The notes under the pieces: generated by a model | Seen by the model: only the letters and a program-made list of their open reading frames with translations | The model's database searches: none | Told to the model about the DNA's origin: nothing | In this document: piece by piece, positions 8,803-17,300 of the stretch | How positions within the stretch are numbered: position 1 is the stretch's first letter | Layout of the letters: every line of letters starts with the position of its first letter | Position numbers and translations under genes: made by a program | Assembly (NCBI GenBank): GCA_902789395.1 | Contig: CADANY010000002.1 | Location: 62,001-126,000 of the forward strand | DNA: 64,000 nucleotides | Reading direction: 5' to 3' | Source of the DNA: an uncultured Bacteroidia bacterium | GTDB taxonomy: Bacteria; Bacteroidota; Bacteroidia; Bacteroidales; UBA932

Positions 8803-9987
8803 CTACCAGAGGAAATTATTGAACGGATAACGTCCAGCGTGGATTTCAGCTACCATTTTATAGATATCACTGCGAAGTTTATCGATACCGATCCTATCCT
8901 TTGCAGAAATAAAGATACAGGGAGTTTTTTCTTCCGCTATCCAACTGTTTTTCAGCTCTTCCAGTGTCATATGCTGTTTACCCTTCGGCTGGAGGGAAAA
9001 CTCGTCGTATTCTTCGTTTTTATAGGCATCTATTTTATTGAATACTACATACGTAGGTTTATTCGCCGCATTGATGTCTCGAAGGGTTTGCTCCACAACG
9101 CTCATCTGTTCTTCAAAATCCGGATGGGAGATATCTACGACATGGACCAGAATATCGGCTTCCCTTACCTCGTCCAAGGTACTTTTGAAGGCTTCGACTA
9201 GTTGGGTAGGGAGTTTCCGGATAAATCCAACCGTATCGCTTAAAAGGAAGGGTACATTCTCAATAACGACTTTACGAACGGTCGTGTCGAGCGTTGCAAA
9301 GAGTTTATTCTCTGCAAAAACGTCAGATTTGGCCAGTAAATTCATCAAAGTACTTTTCCCTACATTGGTATATCCTACCAGGGAAAGCCGCACCAGAGAG
9401 CCTCTGTTACCCCTCTGCGTGGCCATCTGCCGGTCCACTTTTGCAAGATCCTCCTTTAGCTTCCGGATTCTTTCCTTTACAATCCGGCGGTCTACTTCGA
9501 TCTGGGTTTCACCCATACCGCCTCGCGTTCCCATACCGCCCCGCTGCCGTTCCAGGTGGGTCCACATACCGGCAAGTCTTGGCAGCATATATTGATGACG
9601 TGCCAATTCAACCTGCATTTTAGCGTAAGAGGTTTTTGCACGTTGTGCGAAGATTTCAAGAATCAGGCTTGTCCTGTCGAGAATATGGCTGCATCCGATG
9701 ATTTTCTCTATATTCCGCTGCTGGGTAGGGGAGAGTTCATCATCAAATATAACATATTGAATATCATTTTCTTCACAATAATTCTTAATCTCTTCCAGTT
9801 TACCTGTTCCGAGATAAGTCGCCTGGTAGAGACGGTCAAGCCGCTGGACAAATTTTTTATCTCCTACCGCACCTGCCGTTTCAGCAAGGAACTGGAGTTC
9901 GTCCAGATATTCCATTGTTTTTCTCTCTCCGCCCTTTTCCAGTACAACGCCGACAAATACGGCTTTTTCTGTTTTGATCTCACTCAT
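8803..9987 (-). CDS. hflX: Ribosome-associated GTPase HflX
   Basis: A 394-residue GTPase of the Obg-HflX family that binds 50S subunits and helps rescue or split stalled ribosomes. The N-terminal HflX domain carries the glycine-rich loop RGGMGTRGGMGETQ. The G domain has GYTNVGKST (G1), DTVGFI (G3) and NKIDA (G4). The start MSEIKTEKAVFVGVV (ATG at 9985-9987) agrees with family N-termini; an upstream in-frame ATG at 10021-10023 is less likely because it lies beyond the promoter box. The -7 box TACTTTTG ends only 5 nt before the chosen ATG, implying an almost leaderless mRNA. It diverges from ybeY. Confidence 0.95.
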   Translation of the reverse strand: MSEIKTEKAVFVGVVLEKGGERKTMEYLDELQFLAETAGAVGDKKFVQRLDRLYQATYLGTGKLEEIKNYCEENDIQYVIFDDELSPTQQRNIEKIIGCSHILDRTSLILEIFAQRAKTSYAKMQVELARHQYMLPRLAGMWTHLERQRGGMGTRGGMGETQIEVDRRIVKERIRKLKEDLAKVDRQMATQRGNRGSLVRLSLVGYTNVGKSTLMNLLAKSDVFAENKLFATLDTTVRKVVIENVPFLLSDTVGFIRKLPTQLVEAFKSTLDEVREADILVHVVDISHPDFEEQMSVVEQTLRDINAANKPTYVVFNKIDAYKNEEYDEFSLQPKGKQHMTLEELKNSWIAEEKTPCIFISAKDRIGIDKLRSDIYKMVAEIHAGRYPFNNFLW

Positions 9988-9992
9988 GCCTG

Positions 9993-10020
9993 CAAAAGTA
10001 GTGATTATTTTGTATTTTTG
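9993..10020. promoter_or_regulatory. Back-to-back -7 boxes for hflX (9993-10000, minus) and ybeY (10013-10020, plus)
   Basis: In the 52-nt divergent gap, TACTTTTG reads leftward toward hflX and TATTTTTG reads rightward toward ybeY. Both match TAnnTTTG. The ybeY box ends 19 nt before its ATG; the hflX box ends 5 nt before its ATG. The two boxes are 12 nt apart, so the two polymerases would compete for the same DNA. Confidence 0.55.
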
Positions 10021-10039
10021 CATGTTAAATCCGTGTGAT

Positions 10040-10459
10040 ATGGTATCCTATTTCAATGAAGATATAAAGTTTGACTTCAAAGAAAAACGACTTACAAATC
10101 GATGGTTGAAACTTGTTGCTGAAAGTGAAATCCGTCGGTTGGGTGATATTTCTATTATATTCTGTTCTGATAATTATATATTGGATGTCAATATGAAATA
10201 TCTGCAACACGATTATTTTACAGATATTATCACATTTGATTATTGTGAGGGAGATACGGTTTCCGGAGATCTTTTCATCAGTATAGATTCAGTCCGCGAA
10301 AATGCTGCTTTCTACGGTACCGAATTCAAAGACGAACTGAATCGTGTTATTGTCCATGGAGTTCTCCATCTGATAGGATATGATGATCATTCGGAAGAAG
10401 ATATTAAAGAAATGAGAGCGAAAGAAAATTATTATCTTTCTTTACGCGAATTGGTCTGA
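10040..10459 (+). CDS. ybeY: rRNA maturation endoribonuclease YbeY
   Basis: A 139-residue metal-dependent RNase that acts in 16S rRNA 3' processing and ribosome quality control. The signature [12 protein letters not shown] covers residues 106-117. His106 and His110 are clear metal ligands; the third ligand position is occupied by Asp116, with His117 next to it, instead of the His of the classic GYDH motif. The ATG at 10040 is chosen because it follows the promoter box by 19 nt and [11 protein letters not shown] fits the family start. mnmG begins 1 nt after the stop, so the two are translated from one message. Confidence 0.93.
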   Translation: MVSYFNEDIKFDFKEKRLTNRWLKLVAESEIRRLGDISIIFCSDNYILDVNMKYLQHDYFTDIITFDYCEGDTVSGDLFISIDSVRENAAFYGTEFKDELNRVIVHGVLHLIGYDDHSEEDIKEMRAKENYYLSLRELV

Positions 10460-10460
10460 T

Positions 10461-12509
10461 ATGGATTACGATATCATTGTTGTCGGTGGGGGGCATGCAG
10501 GCTGTGAGGCTGCGATGGCTGCCGCGAACATGGGTTCTTCCGTTCTTTTGATTACCATGGACATGACTGCCTTTGCAAAGATGTCCTGTAATCCTGCTGT
10601 TGGCGGTATTGCCAAAGGACAGATCGTCCGGGAGATTGATGCACTGGGGGGATACATGGGAATCGTTACAGATGCCTCTACGATTCAGTTCCGTATGCTG
10701 AATCGTTCCAAAGGGCCTGCCATGTGGAGTCCCCGTGCACAATGTGATAAGGAAGAGTTCTCAAAAAATTGGCGCCGTATTCTTGAAAATAATTGTAAAT
10801 TAAGTATTTACGCAGATTCTGTAACTGAATTTATTTTTTCTGGATCGCGTATTTGCGGAGTCAAGACGCTCACCGGAGCAATTTTTAATTCTCAAGCGGT
10901 TATTCTTACTGCGGGAACCTTTCTTACAGGCAAGCTTTTTATCGGACAGACTGAATTCGAGGGAGGACGTATTGGAGAAAAATCTTCTTACGGGCTGACA
11001 GAGCAACTCGCCTCGATGGGAATTCCGACTGACCGGATGAAGACAGGAACTCCTCCGAGAATCGACATTACTTCTATTGATACGTCGCGTCTTCCTGTTC
11101 AGAAAGGAGATTCTCATCCGGATAAATTTTCTTTTCTTCCGTATTTGTCTACAGCTCAGAATGGAACTCCGCAGAAAGTGTGCTTTATTGTCCATACGAA
11201 CGAAAAAGTTCATGAAATTCTTCGTTCAGGTTTTTCCGAGTCTCCTCTCTTTACCGGCCTTATAAAAGGGAAAGGGCCTCGTTATTGCCCCAGTATTGAA
11301 GATAAGATAAAGACATTTTCTGATAAGGATTCACATCAATTATTTCTTGAGCCGGAAGGCCGTTTTACCAACGAATATTATCTCCAGGGCTTTTCTTCTT
11401 CCCTTCCTCTCCATATCCAATTGGACGCGCTTCATGCGATTGAAGGTCTCGAAAATGCGGTGATTTATCGTCCTGCTTATGCGGTTGAATATGATTATTT
11501 TGATCCGGTCTATTTGAGAGCGACTTTGGAATCAAAAATTATAGAGAATCTGTATCTGGCCGGCCAGGTAAATGGAACAACGGGCTATGAGGAAGCCGCT
11601 GCCCAGGGACTTATGGCCGGAATAAATGCTCATCTTAAGATCCATGAAAAAGATCCTTTTATTCTCCACCGGGATGAATCGTACATAGGTGTCTTGATCG
11701 ATGACTTGATTACGAAAGGAGTCGATGAACCTTACAGGATGTTTACGTCGCGGGCAGAGTATCGGATTCTTCTGCGTCAGGATAATGCGGATGAGCGATT
11801 GACGGCCAGGTCCTATGAAATAGGTCTCGCAGATCCCTTCCGCTATGATTACATGAAAAGAAAGTACGAGCGGGTATCTAGTCTCCAGGAGTGGTCCGAG
11901 AATCAAAATATCAAAGCAGACTGGGTAAATACTTATTTGGGTTCTATTGGATCTACGCTGATTACAGACTCTAAAAAAGTATCAGAAATTGCCTCTCGTC
12001 CCGAAACTGCCCTCTCTGATATTATTCAAGTTGTTCCACATGGAACAATTAAAAAAGGCAATATCAAGGAAGATTTCCATCTGCCTATATCTTATTCAGA
12101 GATGATCCAGTCTGGTTTTGAAGATTCGCATTATCCTGAGTTGGGATCTTTGAATGAGGCTGTCCGTATCCTTAAATTCAATACACAATATCCTCTTTCC
12201 CGTCTCGATTTATCTCATGCCGACGAAACAATTTCAGATCGTTTGTCTACTGAGATTATCTATTCTGTTGAGACCTTTATCAAGTACCGCGGCTATATTG
12301 ATCGCGAGAAAAAGCAGGCTGAAAAAATTGGACGTCTGGAATATCTGAAAATCCCCACTGATTTTGATTATGACAGCATTCAGTCTATTTCGATCGAATC
12401 ACGGCAGAAACTAAAAAAATACAAGCCTGAGACAATCGCCCAGGCCTCCCGTATCTCCGGAGTATCTCCTTCTGATATTTCAATCCTTCTTGTCTACTTC
12501 GGAAGATAG
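10461..12509 (+). CDS. mnmG: tRNA uridine-5-carboxymethylaminomethyl(34) synthesis enzyme MnmG
   Basis: An FAD- and NADH-dependent enzyme that with MnmE installs the cmnm5 group on wobble U34 of several tRNAs. The FAD-binding [10 protein letters not shown] starts at residue 9, and the conserved [11 protein letters not shown] and [18 protein letters not shown] segments follow. The C-terminus ends with the typical [18 protein letters not shown]. At 682 residues it is about 50 longer than the usual 620-630. The excess appears to sit in the C-terminal helical domain, roughly residues 525-590, where [20 protein letters not shown] and following sequence has no counterpart that I recall. It is coupled to ybeY. 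mnmG is often near the origin, relevant to the AT-rich site 7 kb upstream. Confidence 0.95.
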   Translation: MDYDIIVVGGGHAGCEAAMAAANMGSSVLLITMDMTAFAKMSCNPAVGGIAKGQIVREIDALGGYMGIVTDASTIQFRMLNRSKGPAMWSPRAQCDKEEFSKNWRRILENNCKLSIYADSVTEFIFSGSRICGVKTLTGAIFNSQAVILTAGTFLTGKLFIGQTEFEGGRIGEKSSYGLTEQLASMGIPTDRMKTGTPPRIDITSIDTSRLPVQKGDSHPDKFSFLPYLSTAQNGTPQKVCFIVHTNEKVHEILRSGFSESPLFTGLIKGKGPRYCPSIEDKIKTFSDKDSHQLFLEPEGRFTNEYYLQGFSSSLPLHIQLDALHAIEGLENAVIYRPAYAVEYDYFDPVYLRATLESKIIENLYLAGQVNGTTGYEEAAAQGLMAGINAHLKIHEKDPFILHRDESYIGVLIDDLITKGVDEPYRMFTSRAEYRILLRQDNADERLTARSYEIGLADPFRYDYMKRKYERVSSLQEWSENQNIKADWVNTYLGSIGSTLITDSKKVSEIASRPETALSDIIQVVPHGTIKKGNIKEDFHLPISYSEMIQSGFEDSHYPELGSLNEAVRILKFNTQYPLSRLDLSHADETISDRLSTEIIYSVETFIKYRGYIDREKKQAEKIGRLEYLKIPTDFDYDSIQSISIESRQKLKKYKPETIAQASRISGVSPSDISILLVYFGR

Positions 12510-12517
12510 TCCCTCTC

Positions 12518-12538
12518 ATTCTGAGCGAAGCGAAGAAT
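12518..12538. repeat. Small palindromic repeat (ATTCT-GAGCGAAGCGA-AGAAT)
   Basis: A 21-nt hairpin with ATTCT/AGAAT arms in the 29-nt gap between the convergent stops of mnmG and ruvA. The 13-mer GAGCGAAGCGAAG recurs on the minus strand at 34325-34337 inside nested element B, so the two are probably related repeats. Confidence 0.5.
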
Positions 12539-13126
12539 CTAAAGCATCTGCAGCGCCGTCTTGATAATATCTTCGACCTTTGCTGCGGGGTTTTTCTGCA
12601 AAATTTTAGGGAGAACTTTATTGATATTCGCCTTTGAAAATCCCAGCATAACAAGAGCGGTTGTTGCTTCATCAGCCGCGGGATTCTTTTCCGCTTTAAT
12701 CAGAACGGCACTCTCCATCCCCTCTCCCTTAACGATTTTATCCTTCAACTCCAGGACAATTCTTTGAGCGCTCTTAAGCCCAAGACCTTTTACACTCTTG
12801 ATCCGATTTATATCTTCGGAAAGAATCGCCGTCCGAATCTCTTGAGCCGTCAGGGACGATAGCATCATTCGGGCTGTATTGACTCCGATTCCGGATACAC
12901 TGATCAGCAACCGGAACAATTCTCTTTCATCTTTCGTTGCGAACCCGTAGAACTGTTCGTTGTCCTCGGTAAGATAGTGGTGGATATAAACGACAGCTTT
13001 TTCCTGATTTTGCAGCACCTCATACGTTTGCAGGGAAATAAGAATATTATAACCGATACCACTGCATTCCAATACGAGGCTGGCGGGGTTTAATTCAATA
13101 ATCTGTCCTTTAATGTAGTCAATCAT
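12539..13126 (-). CDS. ruvA: Holliday junction DNA-binding protein RuvA
   Basis: A 195-residue tetramerising protein that holds the Holliday junction and positions RuvB rings. The N-terminal OB fold starts MIDYIKGQIIE. The helix-hairpin-helix region includes LISVSGIGVNTARMML and IKSVKGLGLKSAQRIVLELK. The C-terminal domain III that contacts RuvB ends the protein. The ATG at 13124-13126 is preferred over an upstream in-frame ATG at 13150 because the family begins at MI-x-x-I-x-G. It converges with mnmG, and its stop codon abuts the small palindromic repeat. It is separated from ruvB in this genome. Confidence 0.96.
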   Translation of the reverse strand: MIDYIKGQIIELNPASLVLECSGIGYNILISLQTYEVLQNQEKAVVYIHHYLTEDNEQFYGFATKDERELFRLLISVSGIGVNTARMMLSSLTAQEIRTAILSEDINRIKSVKGLGLKSAQRIVLELKDKIVKGEGMESAVLIKAEKNPAADEATTALVMLGFSKANINKVLPKILQKNPAAKVEDIIKTALQML

Positions 13127-13189
13127 GGTTTTTTCTGCTGTATAATGCAAAATTATGATAATTTCGTGTCAAATAAAAGAAACCTTTCG

Positions 13190-13197
13190 TAAATTTG
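13190..13197 (+). promoter_or_regulatory. -7 promoter box (TAAATTTG) for the sufS operon
   Basis: TAAATTTG matches TAnnTTTG and ends 16 nt before the sufS ATG. No convincing -33 element. Confidence 0.55.
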
Positions 13198-13213
13198 TAC
13201 TCTTTAAGACTAT

Positions 13214-14440
13214 ATGAAAGCAGGAGAAGTAAGAAAAGAATTCCCGATTCTCGGGAAAAAGGTTTATGGGAAGCCGCTTGTCTATCTTGACAATGCGGCG
13301 ACGGCCCAGAAACCTTTGTCCGTCATCCGGGTATGGGACGAAATGAACATGGACAAAAATGCGAATATCCACCGTGCTGTCCATGCCCTTGCTTCTTCGG
13401 CGACAGAAGCGTATGAAAAGACAAGGGACCGTGTCCGGGATTTTCTGCATGCGCGCTACCGGGAAGAGATTATCTTTACCTCCGGAACGACGGCCTCTAT
13501 CAATCTGGTCGCTTACTCTTTTGGCGAAGCCTTTATTAAAGAAGGCGACGAGTTGATCGTTTCTGTCGAAGAGCACCACTCCAATATCGTTCCCTGGCAA
13601 CTGCTATGTCAGCGGAAAAAAGCCGTTCTTAAAGTCCTTGAGATTGACGAAAAAGGTTATATCTCACCCGAGTCTCTCGGAAAATTAATTTCTCAGCGCA
13701 CGAAAATTGTTGCTATATCATTGATTTCTAATGTATTAGGTATTAAAAATCCTGTAAAAGAAATCATTGATATCTGTCACGAAAAAGGCATTCCTGTCCT
13801 TGTGGACGGGGCGCAAGGAGTGGTTCACGAGAAAATCGATGTCCAAGAGCTGGATTGTGATTTCCTCGCTTTTTCCGGACATAAGATTTATGCTGCGACA
13901 GGAACAGGTGTTCTCTATGGAAAGAAGAAATGGTTGGAAGAGATGCCGCCTTATATGGGAGGAGGAGAGATGATCGGGCACGTCCGGTTTTCCGGGACGA
14001 CCTTTGCGCCGCTCCCCCAGAAATTCGAGGCAGGTACACAAAACATCTCTTCCGTTCCGACCCTCATCCCGGCGATCGACTGGATGGAGTCTGTTCGGGA
14101 AGATTCAGAGATGATCGGGCAGCAACAGGAAATCGTCCGTTATCTTCTGGACGAATTAACTGCGCGCCCCCGGGTCCATCTTTATGGTGTTCCACGTAGA
14201 ACGCAGGATAAGATCGGTCTTTTTTCTTTTTCCGTTGACGGGGCTCACCATGAGGACATCGCTCTGATATTAGACAAAATGGGAATAGCCGTCCGTTCCG
14301 GCCAGATGTGCGCTGAACCGTTGATGGATTATCTGGGTGTAACCGGCATGGTCCGGGTCTCTTTTGCACCTTACAATACGCTGGAAGAAGCGAAATTATT
14401 TATTCAGTGCCTCGACAAGGCAATAGCAATGTTGGTATGA
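13214..14440 (+). CDS. sufS: Cysteine desulfurase SufS
   Basis: A 408-residue PLP enzyme of the group II (SufS/CsdA) type that takes sulfur from cysteine for Fe-S cluster assembly. The N-terminal YLDNAATAQKP and the EEHHSNIVPWQ segment are typical. Lys224 in FSGHKIYAATGTG should bind PLP. Cys366 in RSGQMCAEPL is the persulfide cysteine; the usual motif is RSGHHCAQP, so the two residues before Cys are unusual. It overlaps sufE by an ATGA stop-start junction, so transcription and translation are coupled. sufB, sufC and sufD are not in the window. Confidence 0.95.
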   Translation: MKAGEVRKEFPILGKKVYGKPLVYLDNAATAQKPLSVIRVWDEMNMDKNANIHRAVHALASSATEAYEKTRDRVRDFLHARYREEIIFTSGTTASINLVAYSFGEAFIKEGDELIVSVEEHHSNIVPWQLLCQRKKAVLKVLEIDEKGYISPESLGKLISQRTKIVAISLISNVLGIKNPVKEIIDICHEKGIPVLVDGAQGVVHEKIDVQELDCDFLAFSGHKIYAATGTGVLYGKKKWLEEMPPYMGGGEMIGHVRFSGTTFAPLPQKFEAGTQNISSVPTLIPAIDWMESVREDSEMIGQQQEIVRYLLDELTARPRVHLYGVPRRTQDKIGLFSFSVDGAHHEDIALILDKMGIAVRSGQMCAEPLMDYLGVTGMVRVSFAPYNTLEEAKLFIQCLDKAIAMLV

Positions 14441-14850
14441 AGACCCTTGAAGAAACAAAGCAGGACGTCATCGGCGAGTTTTCGATGTATGACGAATGGC
14501 TCGATAAATATGAATATTTGATAGATCTCGGAAAAAATCTCGATTCCTATCCGGAAGAGTTAAAAACCGAAGACAGATTGATAAAAGGCTGTCAGTCCCG
14601 CGTCTGGCTGGATTATGCCCTCCAAGACGGAAAACTTTTTTTTCGTGCGGATAGTGATGCAATCATTACGAAAGGAATTATTTCCCTTCTGATCAGCATC
14701 TATTCCGGACGGACTCCGGCCGAAATTGCAGCGGATGATTTTTCCTTCATAGAGGAAATCGGATTGAAAGAGAATCTCTCTCCGACACGGGCGAACGGAC
14801 TTGTCTCGATGATCAGTACAATCCGTCAGGCCGCCCAGGATAATTTGTGA
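14437..14850 (+). CDS. sufE: Sulfur acceptor protein SufE
   Basis: A 137-residue protein that accepts persulfide sulfur from SufS and passes it to the Fe-S scaffold. The acceptor is Cys52 in LIKGCQSRVWL, the conserved SufE motif. The C-terminal SLISIYSGRTPAEIAADD segment also fits. The ATG at 14437 overlaps the sufS stop, and this start gives the family N-terminus; an in-frame upstream ATG inside sufS would add residues unlike the family. The next gene starts 4 nt after the stop. Confidence 0.94.
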   Translation: MKTLEETKQDVIGEFSMYDEWLDKYEYLIDLGKNLDSYPEELKTEDRLIKGCQSRVWLDYALQDGKLFFRADSDAIITKGIISLLISIYSGRTPAEIAADDFSFIEEIGLKENLSPTRANGLVSMISTIRQAAQDNL

Positions 14851-14854
14851 GACA

Positions 14855-15229
14855 ATGGAAGATAAGAATAAAGAAGTCTTGACAGCGGAGGATGCGAAAC
14901 AACTTGCACCTCTGTACAGCAACGTCGTTTTGGCTCTCAAACAGGTCTATGATCCTGAGATTCCGGTCAATATTTACGATCTTGGGCTGATTTATGACCT
15001 GACGATCGACAAAGAGCATCATGTGTCGATCCTGATGACTTTTACAGCGCCGAACTGCCCGATGGCAGACCAGGTCCTGATGGAGGTAAAGGAGAGCGTC
15101 GAAGAAGTCCCGGGCGTCGTTTCGTGCTCGATAGAAATGACCTTTGAGCCGGCTTGGGACCGGAGCATGCTTTCTGATGAAGCACGGGTCGAACTGGGGC
15201 TTGACGGATTTGATGAACCGGAAGAATAA
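14855..15229 (+). CDS. DUF59 (MIP18/PaaD-like) Fe-S assembly protein
   Basis: A 124-residue small protein. It contains the DUF59 signature: VYDPEIPVNIYDLGLIYDL around residues 31-49, and the TFTAPNCPMADQ loop with a conserved Cys. Members in suf clusters (SufT-like) help mature Fe-S proteins. The position directly after sufS and sufE supports that role. The exact biochemical activity is not known from sequence. The N-terminal 25 residues are acidic and probably disordered. Confidence 0.88.
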   Translation: MEDKNKEVLTAEDAKQLAPLYSNVVLALKQVYDPEIPVNIYDLGLIYDLTIDKEHHVSILMTFTAPNCPMADQVLMEVKESVEEVPGVVSCSIEMTFEPAWDRSMLSDEARVELGLDGFDEPEE

Positions 15230-15230
15230 A

Positions 15231-15716
15231 ATGGCCTTTGTAAGTGTATATTTCGGCTTGGGAAGCAATCTTGGAAACCGCTTGAAAAATCTGGAGGCGG
15301 CTCTTTCCATGCTGGATGATGCGCTGGGGTCCCATTATCAATCCCTCTCAAAGATTATCGAAACCAGCCCCTGGGGGTTCGACAGCAGCGATAAATTCTT
15401 GAATTGCTGCGTACTGTATAGGATATACCGGAAGGGAACGCCAGAGCAGCAGGGATTGGAACTGCTTGCTATTTGTCAGGATATTGAAAAGAAATTGGGG
15501 AGAAAAGAGAAATCTACCAAAGGCTCGGACGGGAAACCGGTCTATCACAACCGGACAATCGATATAGATATTCTTTTCTATGGATCAGAGCGGATCGACC
15601 TTCCGGAGCTGCAGGTTCCCCACCCCCTGATGGCCGAGCGGCCGTTTGTGATGATTCCGCTGACCGAAATCGCAAAACCTTCCCTAAAAACCGCTTTTCC
15701 CGAATTATTTCAGTAA
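15231..15716 (+). CDS. folK: 6-hydroxymethyl-dihydropterin pyrophosphokinase FolK
   Basis: A 161-residue cytoplasmic enzyme of folate synthesis that transfers pyrophosphate from ATP to 6-hydroxymethyl-dihydropterin. GLGSNLGNR near the N-terminus and the NRTIDIDILFYG and VPHPLMAERPFVMIPL segments are the family signatures. The ATG at 15231 is preceded by the DUF59 stop (TAA then one nt), so it is the last gene of the suf operon. An alternative in-frame ATG at 15213 would overlap DUF59. Its stop codon doubles as the start of the glyS promoter box. Confidence 0.93.
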   Translation: MAFVSVYFGLGSNLGNRLKNLEAALSMLDDALGSHYQSLSKIIETSPWGFDSSDKFLNCCVLYRIYRKGTPEQQGLELLAICQDIEKKLGRKEKSTKGSDGKPVYHNRTIDIDILFYGSERIDLPELQVPHPLMAERPFVMIPLTEIAKPSLKTAFPELFQ

Positions 15717-15721
15717 ATTTG
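15714..15721 (+). promoter_or_regulatory. -7 promoter box (TAAATTTG) for glyS, overlapping the folK stop
   Basis: TAAATTTG begins with the TAA stop codon of folK and ends 26 nt before the glyS ATG. No clear -33 TTTG. Confidence 0.5.
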
Positions 15722-15747
15722 CACGCTAATAATAAGAATAAAAGAAT

Positions 15748-17286
15748 ATGACACAGGACGAGCTTTTTAAAGTATTGGTTGCCCATTGCAAGGAGTACGG
15801 ATTTATTTTCCCTTCAAGTGAGATTTATGACGGACTCGCTGCGGTCTATGACTATGGCCAGATGGGTGTTCAACTCAAAAACAATATTAAGACCTACTGG
15901 TGGGAAGCGATGACCCGCCTCAACGAAAATATCGTCGGCATCGATTCCTGTATTTTCATGCACCCGAAGACCTGGGTCGCTTCCGGTCATGTCGCGGCAT
16001 TCAACGATCCGCTGATCGACAACAAAGACTCCAAGAAGCGCTACCGTGCCGACGTCCTGATCGAGGATTATCTCCTTAAGATCGAGGAAAAGATCAACAA
16101 GGAAGTCGCCAAGGGGCGCAAGCGTTTCGGCGAGGCCTTCGACGAGGAGCAGTTCCGTGCTACGAACCCCAATGTCCTTCGCGAAAAGGCCAAATATGAC
16201 GAGGTCCATAACCGCTATGTAGAGGCGGAGAACAAGAACGACCTCGCTGAATACAAGCAGATTATCCTTGACTGCGGTATTGTATGCCCGATCTCCGGAA
16301 CGGCCAACTGGACCGATGTCCGTCAGTTTAACCTGATGTTCTCGACCTCTCTGAGCAATACCGGCGCCAACGATGATAAGATCTATCTCCGTCCGGAGAC
16401 GGCTCAGGGAATCTTCGTAGAGTACCTGAATGTCCAGAAGACCGGCCGTATGAAAATTCCTTTCGGTATCGCACAGATCGGAAAGGCCTTCCGCAACGAG
16501 ATTGTCGCCCGTCAGTTCATCTTCCGCATGCGCGAATTCGAGCAGATGGAGATGGAGTTCTTCTGCAAACCGGGAACCGAGATGGAGTGGTTCCGCAAGT
16601 GGAAGGAAAATCGTATGAAATGGCACGTGAACCTCGGTATGGGTGCGGAGAATTACCGGTTCCATGATCATGAGAAACTGGCCCATTATGCCAATGCTGC
16701 CACCGATATCGAGTTCAACTTCCCCTTCGGTTTCAAGGAGTTGGAAGGAATCCATTCCCGTACCGATTTCGACCTCGGCAACCACCAGAAACTCTCCGGC
16801 AAGAAGATCCAGTACTTCGATCCGGAGACCGGCGAAAGCTATGTTCCCTATTGCGTCGAAACCTCGATCGGCGTCGACCGGATGTGCCTGGCCGTTCTTA
16901 GCCATGCCTATACCGTCGAACAGTTGGAGGGTGGAGACTCCCGCGTTGTGATGAAGATTCCCGCCCCGTTGGCTCCGATCAAGGTCGCCGTTTTGCCGCT
17001 CGTCAAGAAAGACGGACTCCCGGAAATCGCCCAGAAAGTCGTCGATGAACTCAAATACGACTTCTCCTACCAGTACGACGAGAAAGACTCCATCGGCAAG
17101 CGCTACCGCCGTCAGGACGCCATCGGCACCCCGTTCTGCGTCACGATCGACCACGAGACCGTCAACGACGGCTGCGTGACCGTCCGCGACCGCGATACGA
17201 TGACCCAGGAGCGCGTCAAGATTGAAGATCTTCGCGCCCTGATAGACAAGAAGGTCAGCCTCAACAATCTACTCCGGAATCTGTAG
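15748..17286 (+). CDS. glyS: Glycyl-tRNA synthetase, homodimeric (eukaryote/archaeal-like) type
   Basis: A 512-residue class II synthetase that charges tRNA-Gly. Single-chain architecture with LRPETAQGIFVEYLN (motif 2 region), GKAFRNEI and RMREFEQMEMEFF shows the alpha2 type, not the bacterial alpha2beta2 GlyQS type. Motif 3 appears as VETSIGVDRMCLAVL. The C-terminal anticodon-binding domain (KVAVLPLVKKDGL, then GTPFCVTIDHETVNDG) is intact. The start codon follows its own promoter box by 26 nt. The sequence is more GC-rich than its left neighbours. Confidence 0.97.
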   Translation: MTQDELFKVLVAHCKEYGFIFPSSEIYDGLAAVYDYGQMGVQLKNNIKTYWWEAMTRLNENIVGIDSCIFMHPKTWVASGHVAAFNDPLIDNKDSKKRYRADVLIEDYLLKIEEKINKEVAKGRKRFGEAFDEEQFRATNPNVLREKAKYDEVHNRYVEAENKNDLAEYKQIILDCGIVCPISGTANWTDVRQFNLMFSTSLSNTGANDDKIYLRPETAQGIFVEYLNVQKTGRMKIPFGIAQIGKAFRNEIVARQFIFRMREFEQMEMEFFCKPGTEMEWFRKWKENRMKWHVNLGMGAENYRFHDHEKLAHYANAATDIEFNFPFGFKELEGIHSRTDFDLGNHQKLSGKKIQYFDPETGESYVPYCVETSIGVDRMCLAVLSHAYTVEQLEGGDSRVVMKIPAPLAPIKVAVLPLVKKDGLPEIAQKVVDELKYDFSYQYDEKDSIGKRYRRQDAIGTPFCVTIDHETVNDGCVTVRDRDTMTQERVKIEDLRALIDKKVSLNNLLRNL

Positions 17287-17300
17287 GGCCCTTCGTCCTC

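Noticed and set aside
15814..17154. A 446-codon frame on the minus strand inside glyS
   Set aside because: Shadow of the glycyl-tRNA synthetase gene; the composition is that of a reverse-complement frame and no start context or family motif is seen.
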